Shown piece after piece: positions 9,317-19,021 of a DNA stretch of 64,000 nt. The stretch's first letter is position 1. Each line of letters starts with the position of its first letter. The notes below the pieces were generated by a model. That model did no database searches, had not been told where the DNA came from, and worked only from the letters and a program-made list of their open reading frames with translations. The DNA comes from Dysosmobacter sp. (GTDB lineage Bacteria; Bacillota; Clostridia; Oscillospirales; Oscillospiraceae), in assembly GCA_026169195.1 (NCBI GenBank), contig JAPFEH010000078.1, forward strand, positions 18,203 to 82,202, read 5' to 3'. Both the position numbers and the translations under genes were made by a program.

Positions 9317-9910
9317 TCAAAATTCCGCCGCCAGCTTTCCGGCCAGCTCACAGGCTGCCGCCAGCGTTTCCTCCCCTTTTTCCGGACAGGCATCCAGCCC
9401 GCCCGCAAAGACATACTCGAAGCGGGGGATGCCAAACATGGCCGCCAGCTGCCGCCAGTGGATCACGCCGGCGCTGTCCTCCCGTTCAAAATCCCCGCCG
9501 GTGGTCAGATAGACCAGTCCGCCGGCGGCACAGTCGCCGTGGCAGCCGGCTTCATCGTAATGGTAGGAAAGGCCGTTTGCGGAAATATGCTCAATATACG
9601 TCCGCAGAGCCGCCGGATAGCTCAGATCCCAGAAGGGCGCCGCCACCACAACGGCGTCCGCCGCCCGGAACTGCCGGGCCAGAGCAAAGACCGGCGCATC
9701 CCACGCCCCCGCAGAGGCCAGCGCGTCCCGCTCATTCAACCCCTCCGGATCGAAGGGCCGCAGTGCCAGCAGCGTCTCCGGCGGCACCGTTTCCAGCTCC
9801 GCCTCCGGATGCGCGGACCGGAAGGCGTTCAAAAACGCGTCCGCCAGCCGCCTTGTGCGGGAATCCTGCCCCCGCTGACTGATGCAGCAATCCACAAACA
9901 GCAATCTCAT
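9317..9910 (-). CDS. NAD(P)H:FMN oxidoreductase-like flavodoxin-fold protein
   Basis: A 197-residue protein with the flavodoxin-like fold of the NAD(P)H dehydrogenase (quinone)/azoreductase-like group. Features are a phosphate-binding start (VDCCISQRGQDSRTRRLADAF), APFWDLSYPAALRTYIEHI (the segment that packs over FMN) and VYLTTGGDF. It probably reduces small electron acceptors using bound FMN; the physiological substrate is unknown. The ATG at 9910 has a GGAGGAAGCT site. It is inserted between mutL and miaA, which are directly adjacent in many Firmicutes. Confidence 0.75.
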   Translation of the reverse strand: MRLLFVDCCISQRGQDSRTRRLADAFLNAFRSAHPEAELETVPPETLLALRPFDPEGLNERDALASAGAWDAPVFALARQFRAADAVVVAAPFWDLSYPAALRTYIEHISANGLSYHYDEAGCHGDCAAGGLVYLTTGGDFEREDSAGVIHWRQLAAMFGIPRFEYVFAGGLDACPEKGEETLAAACELAGKLAAEF

Positions 9911-9940
9911 AGCTTCCTCCTCATTCCATACAAAGCCCGT

Positions 9941-11926
9941 TCAGGCCCGTTTGAACATTTTCTCCAGCTCATGGTTCGACAGGCGGACTGCCACAGGCCG
10001 CCCGTGGGGGCAATAGCGCACCTCGCCGCTCTGGACCTTTTCCACCAGCACCCGCAGTTCCGCTTCATCGCTGGTCCAGCCGCCCTTGATGGCAGCCTTG
10101 CAGGCCATGGTATGCAGCAGGCCCTCCCGCCGTTCCTCCGGATTTTTTCCGCTGCGCAGCTTTTCCGCCAGCTCTTCCAGCGTCGCCGTGGTATCTGCCG
10201 CATCCAGATCCGCCGGAACCTCCCGCACCAGCACCGCGCCATCGCCGAAATCCTCACAGGAAAAGCCGAACTGTTCCAGCAGGGGCCGGTTTTCCAGCAG
10301 CAGCGCGCCGTCTTCTCTGGAAAGCTCCGCCGCAACCGGCTGCAGCAGCGTCTGCCGCATGGGCGGCTCCAGCGCCGCTTTCAGCCGGTCAAAATGGATC
10401 CGCTCATGGGCGGCATGCTTATCAATGAGCCACACGTCTCCTTCCGCGCTCTCACAGATGATATACGTGTGCAGCACCTCGCCTGCGATGCGCCAAGGGA
10501 TTTCCCGCGCAGGCTCCAGCACCTGCTGCTGCTGCGGGATCTCCAGCTCCGTCTGCACCGGTGCCGGAATGGCAGGCGTGAAGGGCTTTTCCGGAGCCGG
10601 GGAACGCGGCGTCTCTTCCCGCGCCGTCTCTTCTGCCGCAGCAGGGCGCGCCGTTACGGACGCCGGCGGCGCACCGAAGGCGCCGGAGGGTTTTTCCAGC
10701 GGGCGGAACGCAGCGGGACGCGCTGTCGGCTGCACGCTGTCCGCCACCGGAACCGCCGCCCTCCATTCCGGATCCCACGCAGGCGCAGACTGCTGCGGAC
10801 GTACCGGCGCAGTCTGCCGTGACGCAGCAAAAGGCGCCGCCTTTCCCGCCTGCTCCCGATAGGTCTTGGCGTCCATGGTCCGGAAAAAGTCCTGCCGGGG
10901 GGCTGTGGACGGGACCGCGGCCGCTTCCCTGACCGGGGCGGAACCCGCGTCCAGGCAATCCAGCACGGTGTGGTACACCGCGTTGAACACCTCCCGCTCC
11001 CGGGCGAATTTCACCTGCGTTTTGGCAGGGTGCACATTGACGTCCACCCCCTCTGCGGGCAGTGTGACAAACAGCACGCAGCCGGGAAAGCGGCCCTTCA
11101 TGATCTGATTGCGGTAGCCCTCCTCCAGAGCCGCCGTCAGAAGCTGGGACTTGATAAACCGGCCGTTGACAAAAAACACCTGCATGGAGCGGGAGCCCCG
11201 TCCCATCAGGGGCTGCGTGACAAAGCCGCGGACCGACACCTCTCCGCCGCTGCCCTCCACCGGAAGCAGGGAGGCGGCAAACTCTCTGCCCAGCGCCGCA
11301 TATACGGCCGATTCCGCTTTTCCGTCTCCGGGCGTGTGGAGGCTCTCTGCCCCGTCCTTCATCAGCTTAAAGGAGATATCCGGATGGCTGAGGGCCAGAT
11401 GCTGCATCAATCCCGCCACGGCGGCCGTCTCCGCGCTGTCCTTCTTCATAAATTTCAGACGGGCCGGCGTGTTGTAAAAGAGATCCCGCACAACCACGGT
11501 GGTTCCCTCCGGTGCGCCCACCTCTTCCACCGGACCGGAAACGCCGCCCTCCAGCCGCAGCTGCGCGCCGGCCGCGCCTTTCCGGGCCGTTAAAACCTCC
11601 ATGCGGCTGACCGCACAGATGGCTGCCAGCGCCTCTCCCCGAAAGCCCAGCGTTCCGATCCTGCCAAGATCGTCCGCGCAGCGGAGCTTGCTGGTGGCGT
11701 GGCGCAAAAAGGCGGTGGGCAGCTCCTCCGGCGCAATGCCGCAGCCATTATCCGTCACCCGGATCAGGCCCATGCCGCCCCGCCGGATCTCCACGACGAT
11801 GGCGGTGGCTCCTGCGTCAATGGAGTTTTCCACCAGTTCCTTGACAACGCTGGCCGGCCGTTCCACCACTTCTCCGGCAGCGATCAGATCCGCTACATGC
11901 GCGGGCAGCTGTACGATATGAGGCAT
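9941..11926 (-). CDS. mutL: DNA mismatch repair protein MutL
   Basis: GHKL ATPase that couples MutS recognition to strand processing. It has 661 residues. N-terminal ATPase motifs are ENSIDAGAT, DNGCGI and GFRGEALAAI. A long Pro/Ala-rich linker (about 335-465) follows, then a C-terminal dimerisation/endonuclease domain ending CPHGRPVAVRLSNHELEKMF. The endonuclease motif reads DKHAAHERI instead of DQHA(X)2E, with Asp where the second Glu is expected, so metal coordination may differ. The ATG at 11926 follows GGAGGGAAC. mutS lies upstream in the same run. Confidence 0.96.
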   Translation of the reverse strand: MPHIVQLPAHVADLIAAGEVVERPASVVKELVENSIDAGATAIVVEIRRGGMGLIRVTDNGCGIAPEELPTAFLRHATSKLRCADDLGRIGTLGFRGEALAAICAVSRMEVLTARKGAAGAQLRLEGGVSGPVEEVGAPEGTTVVVRDLFYNTPARLKFMKKDSAETAAVAGLMQHLALSHPDISFKLMKDGAESLHTPGDGKAESAVYAALGREFAASLLPVEGSGGEVSVRGFVTQPLMGRGSRSMQVFFVNGRFIKSQLLTAALEEGYRNQIMKGRFPGCVLFVTLPAEGVDVNVHPAKTQVKFAREREVFNAVYHTVLDCLDAGSAPVREAAAVPSTAPRQDFFRTMDAKTYREQAGKAAPFAASRQTAPVRPQQSAPAWDPEWRAAVPVADSVQPTARPAAFRPLEKPSGAFGAPPASVTARPAAAEETAREETPRSPAPEKPFTPAIPAPVQTELEIPQQQQVLEPAREIPWRIAGEVLHTYIICESAEGDVWLIDKHAAHERIHFDRLKAALEPPMRQTLLQPVAAELSREDGALLLENRPLLEQFGFSCEDFGDGAVLVREVPADLDAADTTATLEELAEKLRSGKNPEERREGLLHTMACKAAIKGGWTSDEAELRVLVEKVQSGEVRYCPHGRPVAVRLSNHELEKMFKRA

Positions 11927-11953
11927 CTTTGTTCCCTCCAAACCCGCTAAAAC

Positions 11954-12865
11954 TTACAAAAACAGCACCGCTACCACCGGAATGGTAAGAATGGATACCA
12001 AGGTGGTCAAAAAGGTTCCCTGTGCCATACATTCGGTGTCCCCGTGATACTCCATACAGAGCATCGCGCCGTTAACCGCGGCGGGCATAGCCATCAGAAC
12101 CACGGCAATGCCAGCCACCAGCGGCTCCACCTGCATCCAGCCAAGAATAACCCACAGCAGGGCGGGCAGGAGCAGCAGCCGCAGCGCCGTCAGCACCCAC
12201 AGCCGCGGCGAGGCAAAGACCTGCTTCACCGAAAGCCCCGCCAGCAGCGATCCCACCACCAGCAGGGAAAGCGGCGTGGTCAGATCCCCAACAAACGCCG
12301 CGCATTCCCCCACCAGCGCCGGAAGGGAGAGCCTGCACAGCGCCACCACCAGCGCCAGAACCGCGGCAATGATGCAGGGCGACGCCAGCTGCTGCCAGCG
12401 GAATTTTGCCCGTCCCGCCAGCATCAGCGGGCCGATGGAATAGGCCAGCAGATTGAAGGGAAGCACCAGGATCACCGCATAAAACAGCGCCTCCGGCCCA
12501 AACACCGCAACGGTCACCGGATAGCCGATAAAGGCCACATTGGGAAACACCAGAATATACCGCCAGACGCCTTTCTGCTGCTCCGTTCCGCCCAAGATCC
12601 GCGGTGCAGCCACCGCCACCAGCATTTCAACGCCGTAAAACACAGCTGCCACCTTCAGCGTCGAGAGGATCTTCGATGCCTCCGGCAGCGTCTCTCCGGT
12701 GGTCACAGAGGCAATGATCAGACAGGGCATGGTAATATTTAGAATGATCTTGGAGAGCTTTTGATCCGTCTCTCCGCCCAGATAGCCCAGCCGGCGGGCC
12801 AGATAACCTGCCGCGATCCCGAACAGGATCACCAGCATTTCAAAAAAAGTATCCAGAAAACTCAT
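11954..12865 (-). CDS. AEC-family (auxin-efflux-carrier-type) permease
   Basis: A 303-residue polytopic membrane protein of the AEC family, with about ten hydrophobic segments and the family feature of a pseudo-repeat around NITMPCLIIASV near residue 45. Bacterial members export or import organic acids such as malate; the substrate here is unknown. It lies between mutL and a small membrane protein and shares their direction, but no functional link to repair is evident. Confidence 0.8.
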   Translation of the reverse strand: MSFLDTFFEMLVILFGIAAGYLARRLGYLGGETDQKLSKIILNITMPCLIIASVTTGETLPEASKILSTLKVAAVFYGVEMLVAVAAPRILGGTEQQKGVWRYILVFPNVAFIGYPVTVAVFGPEALFYAVILVLPFNLLAYSIGPLMLAGRAKFRWQQLASPCIIAAVLALVVALCRLSLPALVGECAAFVGDLTTPLSLLVVGSLLAGLSVKQVFASPRLWVLTALRLLLLPALLWVILGWMQVEPLVAGIAVVLMAMPAAVNGAMLCMEYHGDTECMAQGTFLTTLVSILTIPVVAVLFL

Positions 12866-12890
12866 GGGTCACGTTCTTCTCTCTTTCCAA

Positions 12891-13358
12891 TCAGGTCTCA
12901 TGCCACTGGCCGCGGTAGCCCAGTGCATCCACCAGAGCATACAGCTGCCGCACCGAGCGGGCGTCCCCCTCTACGGAGCGCAGCAGCTCATTTTTGCCGT
13001 CCGTCTCAATATTGACCGTCCAGTCGCCGTTTTTCTCCCAGCAATAGACCATTTTTACGGATGTCAGCGGGATCTGCCGCTCTCCCAGCGTCAGCACTCC
13101 GCCGGCAATGGTCCACCGCAGCACAGCGCCGGCGTCTTTGCCGCCGGGCATCAGCTTCAGCATCTGCGGGTACAGCAGCCAGATCAGCACCGGCACCAGC
13201 AGCGCAATGCCAAGCTGGGTCATCAGTCCCGTCTCCAGCTGCCGCAGAAGCGTCCGCGCAATGGGCAGTGTCACCAGCAGGATCAGCCCTGCCGTGATCC
13301 CCAGAGCCGCCGCCTTCTGCCAGCCTCCCTTCCGTTTCACCGTCACTTCACCAGACAT
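12891..13358 (-). CDS. Small membrane protein, function unknown
   Basis: A 155-residue protein with two N-terminal membrane helices (about residues 18-37 and 47-66) followed by a soluble region (TIAGGVLTLGERQIPLTSVKMVYCWEKNG) with the rhythm of a PH-like (YcxB-type) domain. That resemblance is by eye only. The ATG at 13358 is preferred over the TTG at 13364 because AGGAGG lies 8 bases before it but only 2 before the TTG. It lies 13 bases downstream of the CPBP protease gene. Confidence 0.6.
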   Translation of the reverse strand: MSGEVTVKRKGGWQKAAALGITAGLILLVTLPIARTLLRQLETGLMTQLGIALLVPVLIWLLYPQMLKLMPGGKDAGAVLRWTIAGGVLTLGERQIPLTSVKMVYCWEKNGDWTVNIETDGKNELLRSVEGDARSVRQLYALVDALGYRGQWHET

Positions 13359-13371
13359 CCGCAATTCCTCC

Positions 13372-14079
13372 TTACCTTACTGCCCATACGTTCAGCGCGT
13401 TGACCGCCGCATGGACGCCGATGGCCGTCCACAGCGTGCCGCTGTGTTCATAGCTCCATGCCAGCACCACACCGGGGACCAGATACTGGATCATCAGCAG
13501 AAAACAGCTCAGATCCTGCCGCACCACCGCAAACTGCCAGACATGCAGCAAAGCAAACAGCAGACAGCTCACTCCATAGGCCGCCAAGCGGCTTTTGCTT
13601 TTCAAATTTCCAAATACCAGACCCCGGAACAGCACCTCCTCCACAAACGGCGCCAGCAGCACCACGATCAGCAGCGTCCTCTGCGGCGCATCCTGAATCT
13701 GCGCGGAGATGGCGGAGTCATTCAGGTTGGTCCGGTTGGCTACGATCAGATTGCTGAGCCGGTACACCAGCTCGTTGAGTCCGTACAGCCCCACCAGCCC
13801 CGCCAGCGCGGTTTTGCAGGCAGTTCCAAGATTGTCCGCAAGCTGCCGGGTCGTGCGCAGGAGAAACCGGTGAAAGATGACGACGGTCACGGCAAACAGC
13901 ACGTAATCATAAATCAGGTTCTGTTCCGCGGCGGAAAAGGAAACGGACAGCAGCCCCTCCAGCATCCGGAACAGCGGGTCCGCCGCAAAGGGCAGCACCA
14001 GCAGATATAACACGAAAAAGACCACGCCGGCGATCTGTTCGCCGGTCGTCATGTAAGACGCGGCCTTGCGTCCAGCCAT
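13372..14079 (-). CDS. CPBP-family intramembrane metalloprotease
   Basis: A 235-residue polytopic protein with the CAAX-protease/bacteriocin-processing signature: EEVLFRG in helix context (glutamate pair plus Arg) and a later histidine (LLHVWQF) and asparagine/histidine block (HAAVNALN). Such proteins cleave or process membrane-associated peptides; the substrate is unknown. The ATG at 14079 has a GGGAGGTATGT site. A GC-rich hairpin lies between it and mutS upstream. Confidence 0.85.
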   Translation of the reverse strand: MAGRKAASYMTTGEQIAGVVFFVLYLLVLPFAADPLFRMLEGLLSVSFSAAEQNLIYDYVLFAVTVVIFHRFLLRTTRQLADNLGTACKTALAGLVGLYGLNELVYRLSNLIVANRTNLNDSAISAQIQDAPQRTLLIVVLLAPFVEEVLFRGLVFGNLKSKSRLAAYGVSCLLFALLHVWQFAVVRQDLSCFLLMIQYLVPGVVLAWSYEHSGTLWTAIGVHAAVNALNVWAVR

Positions 14080-14095
14080 ACATACCTCCCAAACG

Positions 14096-14115
14096 GCGCC
14101 GGCTCCTTCCGGCGC
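14096..14115 (-). other. GC-rich hairpin between mutS and the CPBP gene
   Basis: A GCGCCGG / CCGGCGC stem of 7 bp with a 6-base loop, in the 58-base mutS-CPBP spacer. It lacks a strong T tract, so it is more likely an mRNA-stability or partial-attenuation element than a full terminator. Confidence 0.4.
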
Positions 14116-14137
14116 GGAAAACAGCCCTCCGGAGCCT

Positions 14138-16741
14138 TTACATCAATTTTTGCTTCAGCTCGTACAGCAGCCCCATGGCCTCGATGGGCGTCAGCGTATC
14201 CGGCTGGCAGCGGCGCAGGGCATCCAGCACCTCGCCCTCCCCGATGGCCGCAAGAGAGACCTGCTCCGGCTCTTTCCGGGCTGCCACATACTGCACGCCG
14301 TTTCCGCTCTCCAGCTCCCGCAGAACCTCTTTGGCCCGGCGGACCACCTTATCCGGCAGCCCCGCCAGCTTGGCTACCTCGATGCCGTAGCTGCGGTCCG
14401 CGCCGCCCGGGACGATCTTCCGCAGGAAGGTGATCTCCTCTCCCCGGGTCTTGACGGCAATGGAATGGTTCACGGCGCCGGGGAGGGTCCCCTCCAGCTC
14501 CGTCAGCTCGTGGTAATGGGTGGCAAACAGCGTCTTCGCCCCCAGCAGCCTGCGGTCCGCGCAGTATTCCAGCACCGCTCTGGCGATGGACATGCCGTCA
14601 AAGGTGCTGGTTCCCCGTCCGATCTCATCCAGAATCAGCAGGGAATCCTTGGTGGCATGGTGCAGAAGATCCGCCACCTCGGTCATTTCCACCATGAAGG
14701 TGGACTGTCCCGCCGAAAGGTCGTCGCTGGCACCGATGCGGGTGAAGATCCGGTCCACCACGCCGATGCGGGCATACTTGGCCGGAACAAAGGACCCCAT
14801 CTGCGCCATCAGAACCATCAGGGCCACCTGACGCATATAGGTGGACTTTCCTGCCATGTTGGGACCGGTGATGATATCCACCCGCGCCTCTTTTTCCCCC
14901 ATAAAGGTATCGTTGGGCACAAACAGGCTGTCTTTCAGAACCTTTTCCACCACCGGATGGCGGCCCTCCCGGATCTCGATGACGCCGGATTCGTCCACCT
15001 CGGGGCGGCAGTACCGGTTCCGCACCGCCACCACCGCAAAGGATACCAGCGCATCCAGCTCCGCCACAGCCGCCGCAGTCCGCTGGATCCGCTGCGCCGC
15101 CGCAGCCACCGTCTCCCGCAGGCGGGAGAACAGCTCGTATTCCAGCGCGACCACCCGCTCCGAGGCCGTGAGGATCTGATGCTCCAGATCCTTGAGTTCC
15201 TGCGTGATGTACCGCTCGCCGTTGACCAGCGTCTGTTTCCGGATGTACGTCTCCGGCACCTGATCCTTGAAGGAGTTGGAAACCTCAATGTAATAGCCGA
15301 AAACCTTGTTGTAGCCGATTTTCAGGGTGCGGATGCCGGTGCGTTCCTTTTCCTTGGCCTCCATCTCCGCCATAATGCCCTTGCCGCCCTTGAGGATATG
15401 CCGCAGGCGGTCCACCTCCGGATCGTAGCCGTCCCGGATGAAGCCGCCCTCCCGGACGGAAAACGGCGGCTCATCGCAGATGGCGGCGGCGATTCCGGCG
15501 CCGATATCATCCAGCGTATCCAGACGGGCCGTCAACTCCTCCAGACAGCGGTCTTTCAATCGGGAGGCCTGCGCCCTGACGGCGGGGAGCTTTTCCACCG
15601 CCGCCCGCAGCGAGGCCATATCCCTGCCGCCGGCGGTGCCATACACGATGCGGCCGATCAGCCGCTCCATGTCTCCCAGACCCGCCATCGCGGCAGACAG
15701 CTCCTCACGGGCGATGGTATCCTCCACCAGCGCCGCCACGGCGGCATTGCGCCGGCGGATCGCGGTTACGCTGAGAAGCGGCCGCTCCAGCCACCCGCGC
15801 AGGCAGCGGGCCCCCATCGGCGTCCGCGTCTTATCCAGCACCCACAGAAGGCTCCCCTTCTTCTCTTTGCTGCGAAGCGTCTGCGTCAACTCCAGATTCC
15901 GGCGGGCCGTCAGATCCAATTCCATGAAGCGGCCCTGCTCGTAATAATCCAGATCGTTGAGGTGGCTCAGATCGGTTTTCTGCGTCTCATAGAGATAGTG
16001 CAGCAGTCCGCCCAGCGCCAGTACCGCCGCCGGATTTCCGGCGGGCAGGCGGCTCAAGGCCTCCTCACCGAACTGCGCGCGGATGCTCTGCTCTGCCTCC
16101 CTGTATTGAAACCGGCGTGCGCCTCCCTGCTCCACCCGGCAGGAAAACCTGCCCCGCAGTATCTCCACCAGAGCGGTTTCCGCACAGGCCTGCTCATTCA
16201 AAATCGCCTCCGCCGGATCAAAGCGGCCCAGTTCGTTGATCACATGCTCCAGCCGGTCTTTGCCGGAAAACGCCGTCAAATGGGCCTTTCCGGTGGAAAG
16301 CTCGCAGAATGCCACGCCGGCACCGTTCTCATCCAGATAGATCCCGCAGATAAAGTTGCCGGACCGGTCATCCAGACAGGCTGCGTCGATCACCGTGCCC
16401 GGCGTCACCACCCGAATGATGTCCCGCTTCACCAGCCCCTTCGCCTTGGCCGGATCCTCCATCTGCTCGCAGATGGCCACCTTGTAGCCCTTGGCGATCA
16501 GACGGGCGATATAGGATTCGCTGGCATGATAGGGAATGCCGCACATGGGGACCTTTTCCTCCGGCGCCTTATTGGGGTCCTTGTCCCGACTGGTGAGGGT
16601 CAGATCCAGCTCCCGGGACGCCGTGCGGGCGTCATCGGCAAACATCTCGTAAAAATCCCCCAGTCGGAAAAACAGAATGGAGTCCGGGTTGTCTTTTTTG
16701 ATTTCCAGATACTGCTTCATCATGGGGGTCAGTTCCGCCAT
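14138..16741 (-). CDS. mutS: DNA mismatch repair protein MutS
   Basis: Mismatch-recognition ATPase. It has 867 residues. The N-terminal mismatch-binding motif FFRLGDFYEMF carries the Phe-X-Glu wedge (Phe and Glu about residues 35-37). Connector, lever and clamp domains follow, then the C-terminal ABC ATPase with GPNMAGKST and the signature region DDLSAGQSTFMVEM. The ATG at 16741 (MAELTPMMKQYLE) follows GAGGTG by 6 bases; a GTG three codons earlier is possible. It belongs with mutL about 2.2 kb downstream. Confidence 0.97.
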   Translation of the reverse strand: MAELTPMMKQYLEIKKDNPDSILFFRLGDFYEMFADDARTASRELDLTLTSRDKDPNKAPEEKVPMCGIPYHASESYIARLIAKGYKVAICEQMEDPAKAKGLVKRDIIRVVTPGTVIDAACLDDRSGNFICGIYLDENGAGVAFCELSTGKAHLTAFSGKDRLEHVINELGRFDPAEAILNEQACAETALVEILRGRFSCRVEQGGARRFQYREAEQSIRAQFGEEALSRLPAGNPAAVLALGGLLHYLYETQKTDLSHLNDLDYYEQGRFMELDLTARRNLELTQTLRSKEKKGSLLWVLDKTRTPMGARCLRGWLERPLLSVTAIRRRNAAVAALVEDTIAREELSAAMAGLGDMERLIGRIVYGTAGGRDMASLRAAVEKLPAVRAQASRLKDRCLEELTARLDTLDDIGAGIAAAICDEPPFSVREGGFIRDGYDPEVDRLRHILKGGKGIMAEMEAKEKERTGIRTLKIGYNKVFGYYIEVSNSFKDQVPETYIRKQTLVNGERYITQELKDLEHQILTASERVVALEYELFSRLRETVAAAAQRIQRTAAAVAELDALVSFAVVAVRNRYCRPEVDESGVIEIREGRHPVVEKVLKDSLFVPNDTFMGEKEARVDIITGPNMAGKSTYMRQVALMVLMAQMGSFVPAKYARIGVVDRIFTRIGASDDLSAGQSTFMVEMTEVADLLHHATKDSLLILDEIGRGTSTFDGMSIARAVLEYCADRRLLGAKTLFATHYHELTELEGTLPGAVNHSIAVKTRGEEITFLRKIVPGGADRSYGIEVAKLAGLPDKVVRRAKEVLRELESGNGVQYVAARKEPEQVSLAAIGEGEVLDALRRCQPDTLTPIEAMGLLYELKQKLM

Positions 16742-16777
16742 GGGTGTCACCTCATCCTTGTCGTTCTTTTCCGGAGC

Positions 16778-17599
16778 TTACAGCTCCACTGTGACGCCGC
16801 CCCGCAGGCGGTGCAGTCTCCCGCCCAGCATGGTCTTGAGCCGGTCGTAGGCATAGTCTCCGGTGCAGTGGCCGGTATAATACACCGTATCGCCCTCCAG
16901 AAGCGCCCGTCCGGTCTCGTCGATCAGGGCGTCCGCCTCCGGCTCCCCTGCTGTCAGCTGGAACAAATGAAAGCCGCCGAACACCGCGTCCGGCCGCCTT
17001 CCCAGCCGCCGCTCCGCTTCCCGCAGAATATTGACGATCCCGCAGTGGGCACAGCCCGCCACCAGAACCGACTTTCCCTCCGCGGTGATGAGCAGATTCT
17101 GCTCGTGGGGAAAGGTGTCCCGCAGAAAGCCGTCAAAGGTGCGGGTAAACAGACGGGCGCTGGCCCGCAGGGCGCCGGTTTGATCCGCCACCTCGGCAAA
17201 CAGCGTCAATTCCCCGTCAATGACCTTCTCCCGTCCGGTCAGCGTGAACCGTTTCCGGCTCATTCCCTGATCCAGTCCGATATACTCCGCTTCCTCTCCC
17301 GGCATCAGGGCATAATACTCCTGAAAGGCAGCCGGATGCAGGTAGATTTCCGCCCGGTCATTCAGCAGTCCGAACAGGGAAAGGCCGCCTCCGTGGTCGT
17401 AATGCCCGTGGGACAGCACCGCCGTATCCACAGCCCGCAGATCCACGCCCAGCCGCTCTGCGTTCCGGAGGAACTCCTGATCCGGCCCCATGTCAAACAG
17501 GATCTTATGGGCGCCGGCCTCCAGATACAGGCTCAGACCGTGGGAGGCGGAAAGCCCCTCCCCGCAGGCAGTGTTTTCCATCAGTGTGACGACCTTCAT
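16778..17599 (-). CDS. MBL-fold metallohydrolase
   Basis: A 273-residue metallo-beta-lactamase-fold protein. The metal motif HGHYDHGG is at about residues 66-73, with further histidines in AHCGIVN and TGHCTGDYA. The opening MENTACGEGLSASHGLSLYLEAG resembles the archaeal-type dihydropterin/ribofuranosylaminobenzene phosphate synthase-like group, but the reaction cannot be assigned. It lies between miaB (12 bases upstream) and mutS (36 bases downstream). Confidence 0.75.
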   Translation of the reverse strand: MKVVTLMENTACGEGLSASHGLSLYLEAGAHKILFDMGPDQEFLRNAERLGVDLRAVDTAVLSHGHYDHGGGLSLFGLLNDRAEIYLHPAAFQEYYALMPGEEAEYIGLDQGMSRKRFTLTGREKVIDGELTLFAEVADQTGALRASARLFTRTFDGFLRDTFPHEQNLLITAEGKSVLVAGCAHCGIVNILREAERRLGRRPDAVFGGFHLFQLTAGEPEADALIDETGRALLEGDTVYYTGHCTGDYAYDRLKTMLGGRLHRLRGGVTVEL

Positions 17600-17611
17600 C
17601 GGATTCCCCCC

Positions 17612-19021
17612 TCATCGTTCTCCGTACAGCGCCCATGTATTGCTGGCGGTGATCTTCACATCCACAAACTGCCCCAGCAGCTCCGGTCCGCCCTTGATCC
17701 GCACCAGACGGTTGCCGTCCGTGCGGGAAGCCAGCGGATAATCGGGATCATCGCTCTCTCCGTCCACCAGAACACGCACGGTTTTCCCGATATACTGCTC
17801 ATGGAGGGCGGCGGATCTGGCGTTCTGCACCTCCAGCAGCCGGTCGAACCACTTCTGCTTTTCCTGACGGGTGGCAGGATCCGGCATCTCCGCCGCCTTC
17901 GTACCGGGCCGCGGAGAGTAAATGAAGGTAAAGAGGGCGTCAAAGCCCACCTCATCCACCAGAGAGACCGTGTCCATGGCCTCCTCCTCGGTCTCGCCGG
18001 GAAAGCCGATGATGACATCGGACGTCAGCACCAGACCGGGCATGACGGATTTGGCATAGTTGATGAGATCCAGATACTGCTGCCGGGTATAGCGGCGGTT
18101 CATCTCCTTCAAAATCCGGTCATTGCCGGACTGGAAGGGCAGGTGCAGCTGGCGGGCCACATGGGTGCTGGCCGCCATGGTGTCGAACAGCTTTCTGGTG
18201 GCGTCCTTCGGGTGGCTGGACATGAAGCGGATGCGGTATTCTCCGGGGATCCGGTCGATCTCCGCCAGCAGATCCGCAAAGTCATAGTCCATCTCCAGAT
18301 CATTGCCGTAGGAGTTCACATTCTGCCCCAGCAGGGTGATGTCTTTATATCCGCTTTCCACCAGCTCCCGCACTTCCTGCAAAACGCAGCGGGGATCCCG
18401 GCTCCGCTCCCGCCCCCGCACATAGGGCACGATGCAGTAGGAGCAGAAGTTGTTGCAGCCGTACATGATGGAGACCCACGCCTTGACGCCCCTCTCCCGC
18501 ACCACGGGGATCCCCTCGGCAATGGTTCCGTGCTCATCCTCTACGGAAAAGACCCGCTTGCGGCTCTCGTAGACCTGCCACAGCAGCTCCGGAAACCTCC
18601 ACAGCGCGTGAGGCCCGAACACCAGATTCACCAGCGGATAAGACTTCCGGATGCGTTCCGAAACCCTTGGCTCCTGCGCCATGCAGCCGCACAGGCAGAT
18701 CACCATTTCCGGATTTTCCTTCTTGGCATGGGTCAAAGCGCCCAGATTGCCGAACACACGGTCCTCCGCGTGTTCCCGCACGGCGCAGGTGTTCAGGATC
18801 ACCAGATCCGCGTCTGCGGGCTTGTCTGTCAGCGTAAAGCCGCACGCGCGCAGCATTCCCATCAGTTTTTCCCCGTCCGCCACATTCTGCTGGCATCCAA
18901 AGGTGTCCACGCAGGCCACGGGATGCGCCTCCCGCCTGCTGAACATCTCCCGAATGGCAGTTTCAAATTCCCGCTGGCGGTCAAGCTCCGCCTGAGGGAC
19001 CAATACTTGGTTGCGTTCCAC
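17612..19021 (-). CDS. miaB: tRNA-2-methylthio-N6-dimethylallyladenosine synthase
   Basis: Radical-SAM methylthiotransferase that converts i6A37 to ms2i6A37. It has 469 residues. The N-terminal cluster domain has Cys in DTFGCQQN, LNTCAVREHAEDR and LCGCMAQ. The radical-SAM CX3CX2C motif is in YGCNNFCSYCIVPYVRGRERSR, and a C-terminal TRAM domain follows (about residues 395-465). The start is GTG at 19021 with a GGAGGAACGATC site. It is the first gene of the 14-gene minus-strand run; miaA, which makes its substrate, is in the same run. Confidence 0.96.
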   Translation of the reverse strand: MERNQVLVPQAELDRQREFETAIREMFSRREAHPVACVDTFGCQQNVADGEKLMGMLRACGFTLTDKPADADLVILNTCAVREHAEDRVFGNLGALTHAKKENPEMVICLCGCMAQEPRVSERIRKSYPLVNLVFGPHALWRFPELLWQVYESRKRVFSVEDEHGTIAEGIPVVRERGVKAWVSIMYGCNNFCSYCIVPYVRGRERSRDPRCVLQEVRELVESGYKDITLLGQNVNSYGNDLEMDYDFADLLAEIDRIPGEYRIRFMSSHPKDATRKLFDTMAASTHVARQLHLPFQSGNDRILKEMNRRYTRQQYLDLINYAKSVMPGLVLTSDVIIGFPGETEEEAMDTVSLVDEVGFDALFTFIYSPRPGTKAAEMPDPATRQEKQKWFDRLLEVQNARSAALHEQYIGKTVRVLVDGESDDPDYPLASRTDGNRLVRIKGGPELLGQFVDVKITASNTWALYGER

